In this document: one piece after another, positions 22,301 through 33,668 of the stretch | Position numbering within the stretch: position 1 is the first letter of the stretch | Layout of the letters: the number at the start of each line of letters is the position of its first letter | From: Fragilariopsis cylindrus CCMP1102 | Lineage: Eukaryota; Bacillariophyta; Bacillariophyceae; Bacillariales; Bacillariaceae | Direction of reading: 5' to 3' | Assembly (NCBI GenBank): GCA_900095095.1 | Contig: FMBT01000389.1 | Coordinates: 62,001-126,000, forward strand | Length of the DNA stretch: 64,000 bases | Notes under the pieces: generated by a model | Database searches by the model: none | Told to the model about the DNA's origin: nothing | What the model saw: the letters and a program-made list of their open reading frames with translations, nothing else | Translations under genes and position numbers: made by a program

Positions 22301-24764
22301 GTTGCAGATTCTACCACTTACTAAACAGTTAACGAACATCGCTGGAAACCTCTGGTCTCAATCTTTGAAGAGTAACCGTGCTGGACGAACCGAATACCTT
22401 TTGTGCACGAATTTCATCGTTTAAGTTTTTGGTTCCAGAAAAACATAAGGGAAAGAGAGACAATGGTAACAAGGCCAAGTTTGCCGGTGGGTTGGTTCTA
22501 GAACCAAAAAGGGACTATACGATACGTTCATTCTTCTTTTGGATTTCAACAGTCTTTATCCATCTTTAATTCAAGAATACAATTTATGTTTCACTACCGT
22601 GACCGACTGGGCTACTTTTCATCGACAACAAATTGCTGCCGCCAATGAGAATGGGAATAATGGCGGCACGAACGCCACGGAAGGGATTGGAGCTAATCTA
22701 CCTCCACTTCCCGATGAATCACAGGAAACCGGAGTGCTATCTAGAGTTATTAAGAATTTGGTGCAACGCCGTCGTCAAGTTAAGGGTATGATGAAGAAGG
22801 AAAATAACTCAGAGAAGTACGACGAGGTATGTAAAACCAGTATTCTTGATAATATTATTATTTGTATTTCTTTATCTTGTATGACTTCGGTAGTTTAAGA
22901 AAAGAATTAAAGAAATCATGCCATAACACTCACAAATGTCTATGAACATACATAACCACCATCGCTCTTTAATTTTCAGTTGGATATCAAGCAAAAGGCA
23001 TTCAAATTGACGGCCAACTCTATGTATGGTTGCCTCGGGTTTTCAAATTCTCGCTTTTACGCTCAACCTATTGCCGCCCTTGTAACTTCGATGGGTCGAC
23101 AAACACTTCAGCGTACTGTTGAAATTGCCCAGTCATCCGTGGGATTGGAAGTCATTTATGGAGACACTGATAGTATTATGATCAATACCCGTATCAGCGA
23201 CACGAATGCACTTCCTACTGTCAGAAAACTTGGAGAACAAGTCAAGAAGGAAGTTAACAACCTGTACAAGACTTTGGAATTGGAAATCGATGGCATTTTT
23301 AGGACGATGCTCTTGTTGAAGAAGAAAAAGTACGCTGCTATTACTGTTGAACAAAAAAAGAATGGAGAAATAGCCTTTGGTCGTGAGGAGAAGGGTCTAG
23401 ATTTGGTACGACGTGATTGGTGTGTACAGAGTAAAGATACCGGTCATTATGTGCTAGATCAGATCTTGTCCACGGAGCAGGAGAAGGAAGTCACAATTTC
23501 TAAGATCCTCACCAATCTTGAGGAAATAGCCCAAAAGATGCGAGATGGGCAACTTCCATTAGAAAAATATGTTATCACAAAAGGACTAAGTAAACATCCA
23601 AAAGGTAGGTCCGAATAATATAGTTGAACGCGACGATAGATGAATCGACAAATGGTAGAATCACGATTGTCTGACTGACCCCCCCCCCCCCCCCCATTTT
23701 ATCTCTCTCTCTCTCTCTCGTCAGACTACCCTGATGGTAAATCGCTGCCTCATGTGCATGTTGCGAAGATGATGATAAAAAATAACCGTAATTTGACTGT
23801 TGGGGATCACATTCCGTACGTTATCACCGAACCCCTTGAAACGGATACTACTGATAGCAAAAAGTCGAAGACGGCTTCAGAACGAGCTCGTCATCCAGAC
23901 GAAATCGCTAGGAGCGGAGGAATCCTCAAACCTGATGTCGAGTGGTATTTGACTCAACAAATTCTGCCGCCTGTGTCTCGTCTTTGCGAACCCATTGAGG
24001 GCTTATCGCAAGGGTTGATTGCACAACGGCTAGGCCTGAACTCAGCTAAGTATACACAGCGCCGTTCTTTTGGTGACGACGAATTGAATGACGACGAGTT
24101 GGTCAATTACGTCCCAGAATCCTTCAAAACGGACAAAGAAAGATTCGGGGATGTCAAGAAACTCTCCCTATCTTGTTCCGCATGTGGAGTTGAAAGTGAA
24201 TTTCCTGGTTTGTTATATCTACGGAAGGAAAGCGACAGCGACACTGGTGCATTGTGTGGTGGTTTCCAATGCGTGAATCCCAACTGCCAGCGCCCCCAAT
24301 ACTGGGGCGAAGCTACTCCCTTCGCGTGCATGGCACGTATCATGAACTCCATGTCCATGTTGATGCGGGAACGTCTTCAGGCCTACTACGAGGGAGTTGT
24401 AAAATGCGACGATCCTGCTTGTGGGCTAGAAACTCGACAACTTTCTGTTAACGGGGGCGTCTGCTTAAACCGGGGTTGCAATGGACGGATGACTTCTATG
24501 GTATCAGAACGTGCCATTCAGACGCAACTTAAATACTTTGAATGTCTTTTCGACGTTTCCCACGTTACAAAACAGCTTGTTGACAACAAGCACAATTTCG
24601 GAAGTAATCAAAAAGAACTTACATCGATGATTGCTAAAACGGACAAGCTGATGGCAAGTGAATTGTGTAAGATTTCCAACGAAAACATCAAACAATGCTC
24701 CTACAACTGGATAGCTCCATCTTTCTGGCAACAAGTCTTCGGAGGCAGCAAAATCAAGCAGTGA
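19387..24764 (+). CDS. POLA1: DNA polymerase alpha catalytic subunit (B-family)
   Basis: The subunit extends RNA primers made by primase at replication initiation. Exons: 19387-19591, 19737-22826, 22980-23604, 23725-24764, giving about 1650 residues. The N-terminus shows RRQREDFVVDD joined to DGLGYYDDGEE and DDLLGELD as in p180, then a long acidic linker. The exonuclease-like fold has DVLVGHNAWGHDIQVLL. Polymerase motifs are A DFNSLYPSLIQEYN, B KQKAFKLTANSMYG and C YGDTDS. Two C-terminal Cys clusters (CSACGVES..., CDDPACG...CLNRGC) form the zinc and B-subunit binding domain. Exon 2 has five apparent single-base losses near 20755, 21020, 22405, 22430 and 22510, several in A or T runs; all motifs survive when read across. 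An essential gene is unlikely to be truly broken. Confidence 0.93.
23678..23720 (+). repeat. Poly(C) and (CT)n tract in POLA1 intron 3
   Basis: A run of about 18 C followed closely by (TC)n sits within the 120-nt intron, just before the TCGTCAG acceptor. Intron 1 of the same gene has another C12 run near 19622. On the template strand these are G-rich. Confidence 0.85.
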
Positions 24765-26001
24765 AAAGATATAATTTCTTCCAGCTAGCGAGGATAATTT
24801 AAGTAGGGAGGGGAGAAAGCTTTGAAAGATGAACTTTTAATTTATCTGAATACAGTCCAAAAAAATCTTAATGATAATTATAACAAAATATAAAGTTAAC
24901 AATGTAATTTTTGCACTAAGAGGAGTTCCACATTACTAGCCGAAATTGCAATTCTTTCATTCTTATCATTAAACATCTATTCCTATCATCGGATTTGCTT
25001 TGCAATACGTTTTAAGTGCTAATCATACTAATTCAATGACAAACGTATCATTACTTGCATTTTGGACACAGCTTTATGATGTGTGTCAATAATCAGATTG
25101 AGTGTTTTGAGCAAAAAACATACAACAGAAAAGTAACAGCAAGTCCCTGATTCAATGTATATATATAAACATGGATCAAATGTTATTGTGACCATAACAA
25201 CCCAATCATCTTCAAAGCAGACCAGACAATCACACTACAATATCTCTTTCCAGTATTGATTAAGAGAAACTATTTCTACTGGAGGTGGTCCTATTGAGCC
25301 TAAATAAGTCCTAAGTCGGGTCACGGATAGATTGAATCACCGCCGTGTAAACATGACGAAACTGCTGACACACAACATATAAAATATTTCAAGTTTTTCA
25401 TAGTTCCTACTATCCTCTATTAATAACCAAGCACGGAATACAATTACAATCAAGAGGAGCCAGAACGCGATTTTTCTGTTGTAGAATAACGAAAGAACCT
25501 TACAAGAGAAAACGAACGTGGAATTTGGATACCGATTCATTTAAATGCAACATATCGAAGACGGCGTTGCTTCCTATCATTTTTATTTTTATCGACCCTC
25601 CCGCGGGAACGCGATAAACAGAAAATGCTAGTTTCGCGAAGACTTAGCTAAAGAAATTGCCGTGATAATTCCATTTCCGTTGCCATATTCTTGTTACGTC
25701 GATGCATTCCAGCTTTGTTCATACCTTATCCCCACGATCACCAATCGTGACAAAAAAAGACAGAACATGCACACATGGTTGAGATTGGAACGATAGGTCC
25801 CACAGCTTCCAGTGATTTCGCACTGGTACCAGCCAGTGAAGCTGTGTTGCAGAGAGGATTTTTCGAATCCATTATAATATCTCTCCCTCAGAACAACGAA
25901 AGCTTTTCTCATAAAATCAATTTTGGTCAGTCGAAAAAGGCAGTAAACTCTTTTTTTCTTAATATCTTCCGTTTATTACAATACCTTCCCTCATTTCCAA
26001 G
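24765..26001. other. Intergenic, no gene seen
   Basis: AT-rich DNA between POLA1 and the secreted-protein gene. Short open frames occur at 25337-25540 and 25694-25912 (minus), without domains or splice context. A purine-rich stretch follows the POLA1 stop (about 24800-24830). Confidence 0.5.
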
Positions 26002-26604
26002 ATGCAGATCCGTCTATCCAATATCGTCTTCTTCTCCATCCTACTACTCGGTGGTAGTTCTTTTTGTGCTGCCATTGAAGTCAAATATGGAAATGCAACA
26101 AAGGAAGGAAAAACTGTGGCGCTCGATACAAAGTTTCAAAAGAAAGATATCCCGAGATTTCAGAAGAAGAGTGATCGAGAACAAACAGGAAAAGAGTTCG
26201 GAACCAATATTAAGCTCCGTACACGCAGAGAACATGGTAATGTCGTCATGGCCAGACAAAAGAGATTGAAAGCCGAAGACATCATGGAACAAGAGGCAGA
26301 CTTTCTCACGGTACGTAAACCATGTATATATATATATATATATAGTCCTATACTATTCATATTAATGTGATATCTTTGTGTACAGTATCGCGGCGTCCAC
26401 ACTTTTCGTTTCTCTGACAATTATATTGCGTTGTTGTTCGTTTTCTCCACACAGGATGAAGCAGCCTTGAATCAAGAATACATGAGTATGTTTCATGGAA
26501 TTTCGATGTTGATGTCGATGTCGATGTCAATCCCACCACCGCCGAAAGAACTGTCGAAAATCAGAAAAGCAAGTCCAAAACGTCAAAAAAGTAAGGGACG
26601 GTGA
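26002..26604 (+). CDS. Small secreted protein with MSMSMS motif
   Basis: Exons 26002-26310 and 26455-26604 (intron GTACGT...CACACAG, 144 nt) give 152 residues. A clear signal peptide (MQIRLSNIVFFSILLLGGSSFCAA) is followed by a Lys/Arg/Glu-rich region. Exon 2 supplies MLMSMSMSIPPPPKELSK and a basic tail ending KGR. Similar MSMSM-type motifs occur in diatom secreted proteins of unknown role. The mature protein is strongly basic, so binding to an acidic matrix such as silica or cell wall is conceivable, but that is speculation. A (TA)n tract sits at the start of the intron. Confidence 0.7.
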
Positions 26605-26913
26605 CGAATGATTCGATACCAGAGAGAGAGAGAGAGAGAGATTTTAGATACTTGTTCAATGTATCATAACAAAACGCATTTATATAGTAGTAGTGTGTTA
26701 GGGATATAATCATATAATAAGGCAATTTTCTATCATACAGGTTTTGTGGTATCACATATAATCGTATTCCTAGTACTGTTCTACAGAAAATACACATTGT
26801 GCATTCAAACGGATATTCATGCTTTTCATACACTGAAAAAATAGCAAAGAAATAATCACATGATTTTATAATATTATTTCTCTACATTAGTTATAGCTCA
26901 TCTATATTTCTTA
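26605..26913. other. Convergent 3' intergenic region with (GA)n
   Basis: About 310 bases between two convergent stops, with a GA microsatellite at about 26623-26641. Nothing else is identifiable. Confidence 0.5.
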
Positions 26914-29900
26914 TCATGATCGCTCAACACTAGACAGTCGTTCCAGAAATCGAGTAATCGACCGTTGTGTCAGTTCATTCACAATATCATCCAGTCGTTT
27001 TCTCTCGGAGGAATTTAGATTATTCACAGCATCTTGCAAGCCGTTCTCAATTGATCCCTCTGAAGAACTTGACCCTTGAACAAGTGTTAGTATTCTAGAC
27101 ATTGTATCAATCACAGACTGAACAGCCTCTGGACTTAGCACATCAGTTTTCCCGATTAAACCAGATCGTAAACCACTCAGGAGAATTTCGACAGACTGTG
27201 TACTGAACACACTTTCTCCTCGTACAAAATCGCCCATACCCTCACCAAAAAATTCTTGAGCAGCATCAGCAAGACCGAGGGCGAAAAGTTCGTCATCTTG
27301 ACTAAGTTTTGGCGCTACAGAATCAGTCAATTTTTGAATAGTTGTGATAGCAAATGATGACGAGCGTATACCTTCTGATCCCGGGAGGAGCAGAGGAAGT
27401 GGAATTTCTTCTAACTTGGGACTTGGTGGAAAAATATCTCCAAGAAAAGGAATAGAGGGAAGACGTGGGGGTGTTAATGCTACAACAGCCTCTTGGACAC
27501 CCTGTCGGAACACCTGGCGGGTCAATACGTCAATTATCGAATCAACTTCAGGCTCTAAAGGTTCCTCAGGCTTCCTGCATCATCCGACATCATAAATTTC
27601 AATCCTTCTTGAAAGCTAATCCCATCTTCTGGGACCGCATCTATGTCAACAAATACCGCACCGTCTTGGGTGGCAACAGATCCAGCTGCGTTGTTCAATA
27701 AAGCTAACAGACGAGATAGTTTTAATCCAGAATTACCGGAACCATCGTTATTATATAGAACTTCTTGCAATGCCTTTTGTACAGTCGTACTTTCACCTGT
27801 TAGCAGTTTTCTTGCAATAAAGGGATAGGCTTCCAGAATGAGTCCATACTCAGGATCGCCAGTCAAAGCTAGAAAACGAGGAGACATTCAAAATGTGAGT
27901 ATAATATACGGAATGGCTGAGCAGATTTTTGATTTATGTATTTATTGCTTCAGGTTTTATACTTACCAACACCTTCCAGAGTAATAATAGCTCGACCAAG
28001 AATAGCAAAATACTATATTTTTATCGAAGGTAGAAGAAAAAAAAAGGATTAGATGATAAGGCCACCATTTTATGATTCTCATTCCCAAGACTTCCATGAA
28101 CAATAGGAATCAACAGCACTTACCGGTGGAATAGAAAATGGTATATCGTTCAATACAGTCAGTGCATCTTGTGTCATGGCTTGAAATCCACCAACTTGTG
28201 ACTTCATATTGTTTTCTTCCATCCCATAAGATTTTCGAACCTCTTCTTCATATTTCTTTGCACCGCCACCTTTTACATATGGACTAAGAGCCTTATCCAT
28301 TAATGGTATAACTGCTACTCGATTAGTATCTGTGGGAAGAATCTTTAGTTGGATAAAATCATCCACTAAACTAGCGTAATCCTTGTTGGCTAGGTGGATA
28401 ACGGCAGAAATCATATAGTCTCTATCTTCCTCACCGACGCTGGCCATTAGACCACAATCGATCAATGCTAGTTCGGTTCCGTCTTCGGCAGGCTCATTCA
28501 ACAGTAGGAGGTTGCCTGGATGTGGATCCTGTAATAATTGGAGGAAAAAGAAGGGAGAAAATGCATCAGCGCGTGATCTGTGCTGACAGTCGTAACATCT
28601 TATAGACTACAACATAACTGCACATTTCTTCGTAATTAGATAACTTACAGCATGGAAGAAGCCTTCAAAGATTAAATGAATCGAATCGAATCAAGACAAA
28701 TCAAAAAGCAAACAATGTTAGTAAATACAAAGATGTATGATTTGACGATATAAGGTATGAGTTTTATGTTTGTACTAATCCATGCATCCATGCATGTAAA
28801 CACGTACCGACTTCAAATAATTGTGTTAAAAACGCTTCCTGTGCAAAGGGAGTGACACGTTTAATCTCCTCGGTACTTGCATCACTTAATTTCTTTCCTT
28901 CGACCCATTCACTAACCAGAATACGTCGTGTGCATAGTTCATCGTATACTTTTGGAACCATCACGCCCTTAACTTTTTTTTCTATCAACATATCTCGAAG
29001 TCTTTTTTGATTACGTGCTTCGTTGGCAAAATCAAGTTCTGTATAGAAACCAATCGACCACTCATTCAACAATGCAACATAATTTGTTCTATTGTGTGTG
29101 TGTGTGTGTGTGTGTGTGTTTATTTTAGAAGGTTCAATTATGACGTAAATATTGATAAAGTTAGTTGACGGCTCTACTTTTTCTTTCTGCTTTCTCTTTC
29201 TGTGCAGTATTCTTAATTCATATCATATCATATCATATACTGCACTTTTAACATGCAGACTCTAAACGTACCTCTGTTGTGGAGCAAATCGTTCTACCAA
29301 ACCTTGAAATACTTCCGCTGCTCGTCTCAATACATATAAATCTTTTGATACTGTTCCTAATACATCAGGTCTTTGCACTTTAATGGCAACCTTCGTATTA
29401 TTGCCATCATTTAATGTGGCTAAGTATACTTGTGCTAACGAGGCCGCTGCAACTGGTTCTTCTGATATTGATGTAAAGAATTGTCCGAGTGGTCCATCTA
29501 ATTCTTTTTCTATTTGTTGCACGGCGATGGTCGTATCGAATGCTTCAACACTATCTTGTAATTTTGTTAATTCATCTAATGTTGCAGGGGGGAGTACATC
29601 AGGACGCACGGACATCATTTGACCGGCCTTAATGAAAGTAGATGTTGATAAAGTTAGTTGACGGCTGAACAAGAAAACATTACTTTTTGTTTCTGCTTTC
29701 TCTTTCTGTGAAGTATTTTTTTTAATTCACATCATATACTGCACTTATAACATAAAATTCTGAACGTACGTACCTTAATAAAAGTAGGACCAAGATCTTG
29801 TAAATCCATACGTGCCTGTCGACTTAATGCAGGAATTTCTTTATCAACAATCTTCCCATCACGAATAAATAGTGTAGTTAATTTTGTTATAAATGGTACA

Positions 29901-30586
29901 GCCTTTCCAACAAAGTATCCCCAACGTTTATTTAATGCATTACGTTCCTTACTCCAGTAAGCTTCAATTGCGTCTTTATCATAGACAAGTGGTAATCCTT
30001 CTTCATCTATTTCTTGTTGTGATTTATCAAGAGAAACATATGATTTTCCTACATCAGGCGCCGATAGTGTTTTCATTGAAACTGCAGCATTAACGGCGGC
30101 CTAATAATAATAGATTATTGATTTGATTTGATTCGATTCGAATAGAGAAAAAAAAAAAAACGTCAGAGACATTTGTCCAATGGAAAACACACACACAAAT
30201 CAATCATTCATTCATTCATTCAATTTAATGATGGAATTGACTGGACTACTACTACTTACGGTTGCCATTGCCGCAGCTGATGCAACACCTGAATTTGTTA
30301 TTCTTTCACCGAAACTAGTACCGTCCTTATCGATATCGTTATCGCTGGCGTGGTCGATATTATTATTATCATCATCCATCTTTTTAGAAGTGGAAGTAGT
30401 AGTAGCAACTTTTTCTTTTTCTTCCACATCCTTCTTGTCCAATGTTGAAGCCCATCTTGGTGAAACTGTATTACTTCTTGCTGCTGTTGTTCTTGCTGCA
30501 GGATTCCGGTTGGGATTTGTTACAAAGGAATCAGTCGACCGGATCAATGATCCAATTATTATAAGAGCGGTAATTATTATTTTCAT
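26914..30586 (-). CDS. ABC1/ADCK (UbiB-type) atypical kinase, plastid type, eight exons
   Basis: Exons on the minus strand: 30260-30586, 29774-30100, 29272-29627, 28808-29088, 28649-28662 (14 nt), 28124-28528, 27967-28012 and 26914-27868. All junctions keep frame. Residues 1-20 form a signal peptide ending STDSFVTNP, close to the diatom plastid motif. Kinase motifs: FIK|AGQMMSVRPD (KxGQ), AAASLAQVY (Ala-rich loop), VAIKVQRP, ELDFANEA, GFFHADPHPGN (catalytic loop) and LIDCGLM (metal-binding DFG equivalent). Plant ABC1K proteins act on plastoglobules in prenylquinone metabolism; the same role is inferred here. The C-terminal 200 residues are a helical extension, entered across a frame break near 27580. 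Introns 2 and 3 are homologous to each other. Confidence 0.88.
28649..28662 (-). other. 14-nt micro-exon of the ABC1 kinase
   Basis: GCTTCTTCCATGCT, flanked by a TTTGAAG acceptor and a GTAAGTT donor. It supplies the FFHA residues of the GFFHADPHPGN catalytic loop. Without it the frame shifts, so it must be spliced in. Confidence 0.8.
29089..29773 (-). repeat. Homologous introns 2 and 3 of the ABC1 kinase
   Basis: Intron 2 is 29628-29773 (146 nt) and intron 3 is 29089-29271 (183 nt). They share, in order, GTACGTT, AAGTGCAGTATATGAT, TGAATTAA, CACAGAAAGAGAAAGCAGAA and GCCGTCAACTAACTTTATCAA. Exon 3 between them (356 nt) is not duplicated. Intron 3 carries an extra (CA)n near its acceptor. Confidence 0.85.
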
Positions 30587-31289
30587 TTTGTTGTTTCCTC
30601 CCGTCGATTATTTTTTGCCGTCAGGTTTGATATGATATATGGAGTATAGTGTAGTATGTATTGCGTTTGTCCGACGATCTTGAAGGTTATGGGAGGGTGT
30701 TCTTAAAAAATTCTGTTACCGATCTGAAGACGCTGTGCTGTTACCGGAGTGCTGGAATCATGAAGCATGAAACGAACAGAACAATTACGACAACAAAAAC
30801 AACAAGGACGTGTATTTTATGTGATTATTACACGCGACGCGAACAAAAACCACGTCATACTTGTCCCTGGTAGGATTGACGTAAAACCCTCAAATGTGAA
30901 TGCAAATCCTGAAAAGGTTAGGGATAATCTTATTCCACGACTAAGATGTGTATGCGTAATATTATTTCAATGTGATTAAGTACTTGGTAGCATGAATACT
31001 GTACATCACAAGTACAATGTATGTCACAATTAAAAATTAATAAACCCTATACACCCACTCGAACAACAGGACAACTTTTTTTCGGGCGGACACTCATATG
31101 TTGAGATGAATGAGTAGTTCGTCAGTGGTTATATAGTCTCAAATTAGATGATCGAAAGGCTAACAAAAAATAGAAAGAAAAAAGTAGGTAGTACAAGTCA
31201 AAACAGGCAACCATAATATAGTCATTCAATCCGCTAGTCATTTATTGCTATGATCAATAATGGTCGAGTATCATAGTATATCATATTCG
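30587..31289. other. Intergenic, no gene seen
   Basis: About 700 bases upstream of the ABC1 kinase and downstream of the convergently placed NSF-like gene's 3' end. Short plus-strand open frames at 30661-30979 overlap each other and show no domain. Confidence 0.5.
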
Positions 31290-33668
31290 TTATTGTTTGA
31301 CTTCCTGAAGGGCTTGATTAACATCTTCCGTAGTGATCAATAATCCATCAACACCACTTCCATCATTCCGAGCTCTAGAAAGAGCTATCGATCCAGCACA
31401 TCGCACTAATCCTTCTAAATCGGCACCGGAGAATCCTCCAGTCCACCGATCAGAAGCGAGGTCACGCATTACCGTCTTTCCAGGACTTGCTACTAACCCT
31501 TTCAAAGATTTCAACATCCGAATACGAATACGGTCCGGTGAAGAAGATGTCCCGCTATTACTACTGCTACCATCAGTACTACTACTACTACTACTACTAC
31601 CATCAATGACACTACACAACGGTTGACTCAACCTTCCCATGGAACGAAGTGGACCAAAATAAATATTCAAAATTTCTCTTCTCCCTTCTAGATCTGGTAA
31701 TGGGACTTCGATCTTAACCTCCAACCGTCCTGGTCGTAATAATGCTTCGTCGAGTAACTCTCTTCGATTTGTCGTTCCGATTACTAGGACATTACCCAAT
31801 GATTTCATTCCATCCAGTTTAGATAATATTTGATTTACTGCCGAAGCACGAGCAACTTCACCACTTCCCGAAGACGATGAACGTTTACGAAATACCGCAT
31901 CAATTTCATCAAGAACAATGACGTGTAAACCTGATTTAGTCGGATCGCCGTTACACATAGCAAGTTCGGCTTCAGCATCCACAAATAATTCTCGTACAGA
32001 AGATTCTGTTCCACCTACCCATCGATCAAGTAATTCAGGAGCTGCAATAATTTTTGGTGGACGATCAGTTAACAATCGTGAAATTTCTCTTGCTAATGCA
32101 GTCTTACCCGTACCGGGTTTGCCATAAAGCAACAGTCCACGAACTGGAGACAATCCCAAATCGAGCATCGTTTGGAGCTCGGAAGACGACGATGACGCAG
32201 TACCGTCGTCGGAGTCACTGCTAGTACTACGTTGACGACCATCAAGGACACGTCGAATGATAGATTGGATTTCATTTTGTAGACCTCCAAGAACAGTAGA
32301 GAATTTTCTCTCAATATCATCTACACCGTAATACTCGTAAAGGCTATCGTCATTATCACGAACTGTTGTTGTCGTGGAATTCTTTTTTTCTTCTTCTGGT
32401 GGAAACGAAAATAGCCACTGAGGATCGAACGACGTAGTGGCCTGTGTGACGACCATTTCTTCTGTCAGTTGTCGCTCTGCATTTTTAGGCGTCACAACAA
32501 ATTTTTCCACCGCAGCATTATCACCGTCATCGTCCTTATCGTCATTACCTGGTTTTGTTGCTTTAATTTGACCAGTAGCGTATACCTGACGACCTCCACT
32601 TAACAAACCAAGTGTAAAATCCTTCGGAAGAAGCGTAACCTCCATCAATCCACAAGGACCCATATCAATAGCATCGTAGTTACGTTCAGGACCACCGTAT
32701 TGAAGCCATCCTTCAACTCTAGATTTTGCATCATTGGGTACGATAGTTGTTCTTTCTCCTGCTTTTCGTGGAATTTTCTTGTAATTATCATTTCCTCCTA
32801 TCCCTCCTCCTGTTCCCAGCATACGATAACGTGTAACGCCTCCGTAGCATAATTTTCCATACACCATTGCACCGGGAGCTGTTCTTAAATTATCTTTAAG
32901 GCTTGTTCCTGATGGTAATAAAATAAATCTACAACCAATTCGACTTAACAATTCTGTTCGAGATTGACCAACACGTTCAAAATCCTTTTCTGTCAACGCA
33001 TCATTTACGGCTAGTCTTAATTCATTTGATAACTCTACAATCATCGGTGCTGGACTTGCTTTCATCCATTTCAACCAACGTAGGGTATCATCACGATTAC
33101 TATTATTATTTTTTGTATCACTATTATCATCAACGTTGTTGTCACCACAAAAGATCAATCGATCAATACATTGCTGTAATCGGTATGCAGAAGATTCTTC
33201 AACCCACGACGTCCATCCAGTGGAGCCCCCATCAAAACCTGATTTACGTTTTAAATCACTTGCAACAAGACATGTAGCAACATTTCCACCTAATATGTTC
33301 CATGCGGTTGTCGACATCGGTATCGATGCGGAACTTATAACTCCACCATCTTCGCTGTCCTCCTTGGAAGCATTATCTTCACTAGTTATAGTTTTTTTTT
33401 GCTGCGAAGTAGTAGTAGGTTCTTCGTTAGAAGCAGTAGTAGGACTTTGTCGTATTGTAGTTGTAGTTATCATTGACGGGCGCTGACGTTGTTGTTGTTG
33501 TTGTTGTTGTTGTTTTTGTTGCAACGGATTCATGGATTGGGTTGGTTTCATTGTTATTGTCCAAGCACAACAACTATCGTGTAATCGCAGTGATAAGAGC
33601 ATTGCATATAGTAAACGTGACGACGAAATGCATCGTCGTTGGCGTTTGATTCGTCGTTGCGATTTCAT
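31290..33668 (-). CDS. NSF/SEC18-like AAA ATPase with a single AAA module
   Basis: Single exon, 792 residues from the ATG at 33668. The N-terminus is basic then hydrophobic (LLYAMLLSLRLHDSCCAW), signal-like, followed by Gln and Ser/Thr tracts. The AAA domain at about residues 445-760 matches NSF D1: GGLQNEIQSIIRR, Walker A GKPGTGKT, VGGTESSVRELF, Walker B VIVLDEIDAVF, GTTNRR, ALLRPGRLEVKIE and FSGADLEGLVR. Canonical NSF has a substrate-binding N-domain and two AAA modules; here D2 is absent and the upstream half only partly resembles an N-domain. Membrane fusion in a secretory or plastid-derived compartment is inferred. Several Ser runs interrupt the C-terminal lid. Confidence 0.78.
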   Translation of the reverse strand: MKSQRRIKRQRRCISSSRLLYAMLLSLRLHDSCCAWTITMKPTQSMNPLQQKQQQQQQQQRQRPSMITTTTIRQSPTTASNEEPTTTSQQKKTITSEDNASKEDSEDGGVISSASIPMSTTAWNILGGNVATCLVASDLKRKSGFDGGSTGWTSWVEESSAYRLQQCIDRLIFCGDNNVDDNSDTKNNNSNRDDTLRWLKWMKASPAPMIVELSNELRLAVNDALTEKDFERVGQSRTELLSRIGCRFILLPSGTSLKDNLRTAPGAMVYGKLCYGGVTRYRMLGTGGGIGGNDNYKKIPRKAGERTTIVPNDAKSRVEGWLQYGGPERNYDAIDMGPCGLMEVTLLPKDFTLGLLSGGRQVYATGQIKATKPGNDDKDDDGDNAAVEKFVVTPKNAERQLTEEMVVTQATTSFDPQWLFSFPPEEEKKNSTTTTVRDNDDSLYEYYGVDDIERKFSTVLGGLQNEIQSIIRRVLDGRQRSTSSDSDDGTASSSSSELQTMLDLGLSPVRGLLLYGKPGTGKTALAREISRLLTDRPPKIIAAPELLDRWVGGTESSVRELFVDAEAELAMCNGDPTKSGLHVIVLDEIDAVFRKRSSSSGSGEVARASAVNQILSKLDGMKSLGNVLVIGTTNRRELLDEALLRPGRLEVKIEVPLPDLEGRREILNIYFGPLRSMGRLSQPLCSVIDGSSSSSSSTDGSSSNSGTSSSPDRIRIRMLKSLKGLVASPGKTVMRDLASDRWTGGFSGADLEGLVRCAGSIALSRARNDGSGVDGLLITTEDVNQALQEVKQ

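Noticed and set aside
25775-26269. 164-codon open frame overlapping the MSMSMS gene
   Set aside because: The frame at 26002 has a signal peptide and a valid splice to exon 2; the longer frame has neither.
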